A stretch of 9,012 bases of DNA from Prevotella sp. CAG:755. Its GTDB lineage: Bacteria; Bacteroidota; Bacteroidia; Bacteroidales; Bacteroidaceae. The stretch lies in assembly GCA_000431275.1 (NCBI GenBank), contig HF989202.1:1-9012 (forward strand), written 5' to 3'. The number at the start of each line of letters is the position of its first letter. Positions within the stretch are counted from its first letter, which is position 1. The notes under the pieces were generated by a model. The model had not been told where the DNA came from. It saw only the letters and a list, made by a program, of their open reading frames with translations, and ran no database searches. Positions 6,060 to 9,012 of the stretch are shown in pieces. A program made the position numbers and the translations under genes.

Positions 6060-9012
6060 ATGGACAAATTTACATCTCTGCTCAGTCTTCTCTCACTAGG
6101 CTTGGCGTTTTCCATGAACGGGCAGACAGCCAAGGCGGCATCGCCTGTCCTTTCCAGCACAAACGCTACAACAAACCACATGTCAGCCTATATGGCCGAA
6201 GAAAGTTCCACGTCTGACAATGAAACTGCCGAAGGGACTCCCGTCACCATCACCGTCGACATGACCACCGGAAGCCTGGCCAGCGGTACGGGAAGCACCT
6301 ATTCCAACAGCTGGACCAGCACGGCTACTGACCCGCAGCTTTCGCTGTCGTGCGGTGCCAACAACATGGTAGCCAACGGGACGAGCCTGGCACTCTGCCA
6401 AGGACAACGTGGCAATACGTACACCCTCAGCGTACCCCGCGGATGGCTCATCAGCGAATACGCGTTCGACTTCACCAACTCGGGCGAAGACATGACCATC
6501 ACGCCCGACGGCGGCAGTGCCATCACCTGTGAGGGAGACGGCACTGCTCACGTGGCGGCGACAGCCATCAATGCCCAGTCGGCAACATTCACCGTCACAG
6601 CCGCCAACGGAACGGCAGGCGCACAGGCTATCACAACAAACTTCACCGTCACCGTAGACAAAGCGCCGGAAAGCGAATTTAATGTGACCGAGATATTCTC
6701 GTCGGAGACAGGCGGCGACATACCCTATCGCATCCCCGCCATTACGCGGCAGCCGAACGGCAACCTGCTCGTTGTTTCGGACTACCGCTACTGCCGTGCC
6801 GACATCGGTTTCGGCCACATCAACATCGTAGGTCGCATCAGTACTGACAATGGCCAGACGTGGGGCGAAGAAATCCTTATCGCCGAAGGGAACGGAATTA
6901 CAGGCGATCCGGCCTGCGGATACGGCGATGCAGCCATTGTCACAGACAGCATCTCCGGGCGCATCCTCATGATGTGCTGCACGGGCAACGTATTCTACTC
7001 CAACGGCAACCGCCAGAACCCGCTCCGCACCGCGCGGCTTTACAGCGACGACGGCGGCCTCACATGGAGCCAGCCCGAGGACGTGACGGAACAGATCTAC
7101 GGTCTCTTCGACGAGGAAGACGGAACTTCAATCGCAGGCCTTTTCTTCGGTTCCGGACGTATCGCACAAAGCCAGCTCGTCAAAGTGGGAGACTATTACC
7201 GGCTATACGCCGCACTCTGCACCCGCAGCGGCAACCGTGTCATCTATTCTGACGACTTCGGCGGAACATGGAAAGTGCTTGGCGGCGTCAACGCCACTCC
7301 CGCGCCCAGCGGCGATGAGCCCAAATGCGAAGAACTTCCCGACGGCCGCGTGCTGCTGAGCAGCCGCATGAACGGCGGACGCTACTTCAACATCTTTACG
7401 TACACCAACCGGGAAACGGCCGAGGGCTCTTGGGGCACAGTCGTGGCCAGCAACCAGCAGGAAGGCGGCATCACCGTCAGCCAGAACTCGACGAACGGCG
7501 AAATTCTCCTTATTCCGGCCGTGCGCAACGCCGACGGCAAGAAGATGTACCTCGCTTTGCAATCCATCCCCTTCGGTCCGGGACGCGCCAACGTAGGTCT
7601 CTGGTTCAAAGGCCTCGAAACGTATGGCGATTACAGCACCCCGGCGACCTTTGCTTCCCAATGGGAAGGCAGTTACCAGGTGTCGCAACTCAGCTCGTGC
7701 TATTCGACCATGATGATGCAGGCTGACGGCAAACTCGCCTTCATCTATGAGGAAAGCACCCCGACGGCTGTCAGCGGTGGCTACACCATCGTCTATGCGC
7801 CCCTCGATATCGAAACGATCACCGGCGGCCTTTACAGCTTTGACAACAGCGTGAACCGCATGGATTTTTTAGCCGACGGCGTCGATGAGCTCACAAGTTC
7901 ACTGGAAACGACCGGTTACGTAGGCACCATCTCCGAAGAAGGGATTGCCGACGTTTACCAAGCCGCCGACGCCTTCAAAAACGTTCCGACGTTCGACAAC
8001 TATTTCGCCATCATCAGCGCAATCAACAATCCGGCCAAAACCATCACTTTTGATCCGGCCAAAGTGTACCGTATCTACAACGCACGCGCCGAGGAAGCCC
8101 TCAGCAGCCTTAGGGTCAGCCAACGTTCCAACGGCAATTTCTCGGGAAACATCGTCACGGCGGAAGACTTCGGCAGCAATGACTATGCTGCACTTTGGAA
8201 GTTTGAAGGAAACGAAACAGACGGCTACAAATTGAAAAATCTGAACGCTGATGCCTACTACGTGGCAGCAGAAAGCAACGCGTCTCTCAATACCACCGAA
8301 ACGGCCTCTGTACTGGCCATCGGCGAAGGTTCAGCCAAGGATAACTGGACGCTCGCTGTGACCAACAACACAAGCCTGGGCAAAAACGTCTACCTTAACG
8401 CACACCACTGTGACGACGCCAACCAAGGCAATCCCAACAGCCACGCCATCGGCACGTGGAGGAACGGTGCCTCGGATGCCGGCAACCAATGGATGCTTCA
8501 ACAAGTGGATACTATGACGACAACCCTCGATGAAAGCGGATACGCAGCAGTCGACTATCCCTTCGCCGTCCGGCTGCCTGAGGGGCTCACGGCCTACACC
8601 ACACTCGGTGAAGAGAAGTCCGCCCTCGTGCTGAAAGCCATCGAGGGTGACGTGCTCCCCGCCCACTCGCCCGTGCTCCTCGGCGGCAATGCCGGGACCT
8701 ACACGCTCACCATCCTCGACGAAAACACCGACGAACCCCTCGCCACGGGGTTCGACGGCGTGACGGTACGCACCATCATCAGCAACGACGCAAACCACTA
8801 TCTCCTCGGCGTTGAAGAAGGAACAAGCGAAGCTGTGTTCAACCTCACCTCGTCGACCAGCATAGCCGCCAACACGGCTTACTACACAACCACGACCGAG
8901 GACATCGACGCCTTTACGCTGACCACAAACACCGTAGGCATCGACGGAGTGACGGCAGGACCGGAAAAGAGCACTTCATTCTACGACCTCAGCGGCCGCC
9001 GCGTGGAGAAGC
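6060..9012 (+). CDS. Secreted exo-alpha-sialidase (GH33 type), C-terminus cut by the right edge
   Basis: The frame is open for 984 codons from ATG 6060 to the edge. Residues 1-26 are a signal peptide (cleavage likely at AKA-A). A beta-rich module at about 60-210 precedes the sialidase domain at about 215-575. Visible sialidase marks are the YRIP motif with Arg224, three Asp boxes (STDNGQTW 261-268, SDDGGLTW 329-336, SDDFGGTW 397-404), the likely acid/base Asp248, Glu420 or Glu424 with Arg436 in the EELPDGRVLLSSR segment, Arg509 in GPGRANVG, and the likely nucleophile Tyr548 (SSCYSTMMMQADG). Specific residue roles are assigned by pattern, not alignment. Residues about 650-835 suggest a beta-trefoil-like module with Trp/Asn-rich repeats, followed by another beta-rich domain. 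The final SFYDLSGRRVEK matches the C-terminal motif of many secreted Bacteroidales proteins, so the stop is probably within about 30 codons. It should free terminal sialic acid from host glycans. Confidence 0.92.
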   Translation, partial: MDKFTSLLSLLSLGLAFSMNGQTAKAASPVLSSTNATTNHMSAYMAEESSTSDNETAEGTPVTITVDMTTGSLASGTGSTYSNSWTSTATDPQLSLSCGANNMVANGTSLALCQGQRGNTYTLSVPRGWLISEYAFDFTNSGEDMTITPDGGSAITCEGDGTAHVAATAINAQSATFTVTAANGTAGAQAITTNFTVTVDKAPESEFNVTEIFSSETGGDIPYRIPAITRQPNGNLLVVSDYRYCRADIGFGHINIVGRISTDNGQTWGEEILIAEGNGITGDPACGYGDAAIVTDSISGRILMMCCTGNVFYSNGNRQNPLRTARLYSDDGGLTWSQPEDVTEQIYGLFDEEDGTSIAGLFFGSGRIAQSQLVKVGDYYRLYAALCTRSGNRVIYSDDFGGTWKVLGGVNATPAPSGDEPKCEELPDGRVLLSSRMNGGRYFNIFTYTNRETAEGSWGTVVASNQQEGGITVSQNSTNGEILLIPAVRNADGKKMYLALQSIPFGPGRANVGLWFKGLETYGDYSTPATFASQWEGSYQVSQLSSCYSTMMMQADGKLAFIYEESTPTAVSGGYTIVYAPLDIETITGGLYSFDNSVNRMDFLADGVDELTSSLETTGYVGTISEEGIADVYQAADAFKNVPTFDNYFAIISAINNPAKTITFDPAKVYRIYNARAEEALSSLRVSQRSNGNFSGNIVTAEDFGSNDYAALWKFEGNETDGYKLKNLNADAYYVAAESNASLNTTETASVLAIGEGSAKDNWTLAVTNNTSLGKNVYLNAHHCDDANQGNPNSHAIGTWRNGASDAGNQWMLQQVDTMTTTLDESGYAAVDYPFAVRLPEGLTAYTTLGEEKSALVLKAIEGDVLPAHSPVLLGGNAGTYTLTILDENTDEPLATGFDGVTVRTIISNDANHYLLGVEEGTSEAVFNLTSSTSIAANTAYYTTTTEDIDAFTLTTNTVGIDGVTAGPEKSTSFYDLSGRRVEK

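Noticed and set aside
6183..6818. Minus-strand 211-codon frame opposite the sialidase
   Set aside because: The plus-strand frame carries the sialidase signal peptide, module and YRIP motif there; the antisense frame is a shadow.
1..9012. CRISPR array, tRNA, rRNA, insertion sequence or phage genes
   Set aside because: I looked for regularly spaced repeats, tRNA-like cloverleaf ends, transposase or integrase motifs and long terminal inverted repeats, and saw none.

Overview
The window looks like chromosomal DNA of a GC-rich member of the Bacteroidales, most likely Prevotella or a close relative. Three things suggest this. Candidate promoters have the Bacteroidetes TTTG / TAnnTTTG form and A-rich leaders replace strong Shine-Dalgarno sites. 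A TPR membrane regulator with a C-terminal helix-turn-helix is present. A large secreted sialidase approaches its end with the YDLSGRR-type motif common in secreted proteins of this group. The taxon is inferred from these traits, not from a marker-gene comparison.

Layout from left to right. At 1-588 a minus-strand gene for an exported protein of uncertain family runs off the left edge. A 367-bp divergent intergenic region (589-955) carries candidate promoters for both directions and a cluster of inverted and tandem repeats. At 956-2695 a plus-strand gene encodes a lipobox-bearing TPR protein with one membrane span and a cytoplasmic LuxR-like helix-turn-helix. A well-formed Bacteroidetes promoter (2752-2784) and a leader of about 125 nt precede a tight cluster: frr (ribosome recycling factor), rsgA (30S maturation GTPase), nfeD and floA (membrane microdomain scaffold pair). 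After 71 bp a large exported exo-alpha-sialidase gene (from 6060) runs off the right edge, probably close to its end.

The four-gene cluster joins translation and ribosome functions (frr, rsgA) to membrane organisation (nfeD-floA), with gaps of only 19-36 bp, so one transcript is likely. The sialidase on the same strand would release sialic acid from host or mucin glycans at the cell surface.

The most notable observation is that rsgA is broken. An imperfect 29-bp tandem duplication at 3934-3991 (27 of 29 positions identical) shifts the frame, and one of the two differences between copies makes an in-frame TAA. Removing 29 bp restores a full 310-residue RsgA with all GTPase and zinc motifs. 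This is either a true recent lesion, a strain-variable slipped-strand event, or an assembly artefact. I see no CRISPR array, tRNA, rRNA, insertion sequence or phage gene. I do not see convincing evidence for a wholly new biological system.
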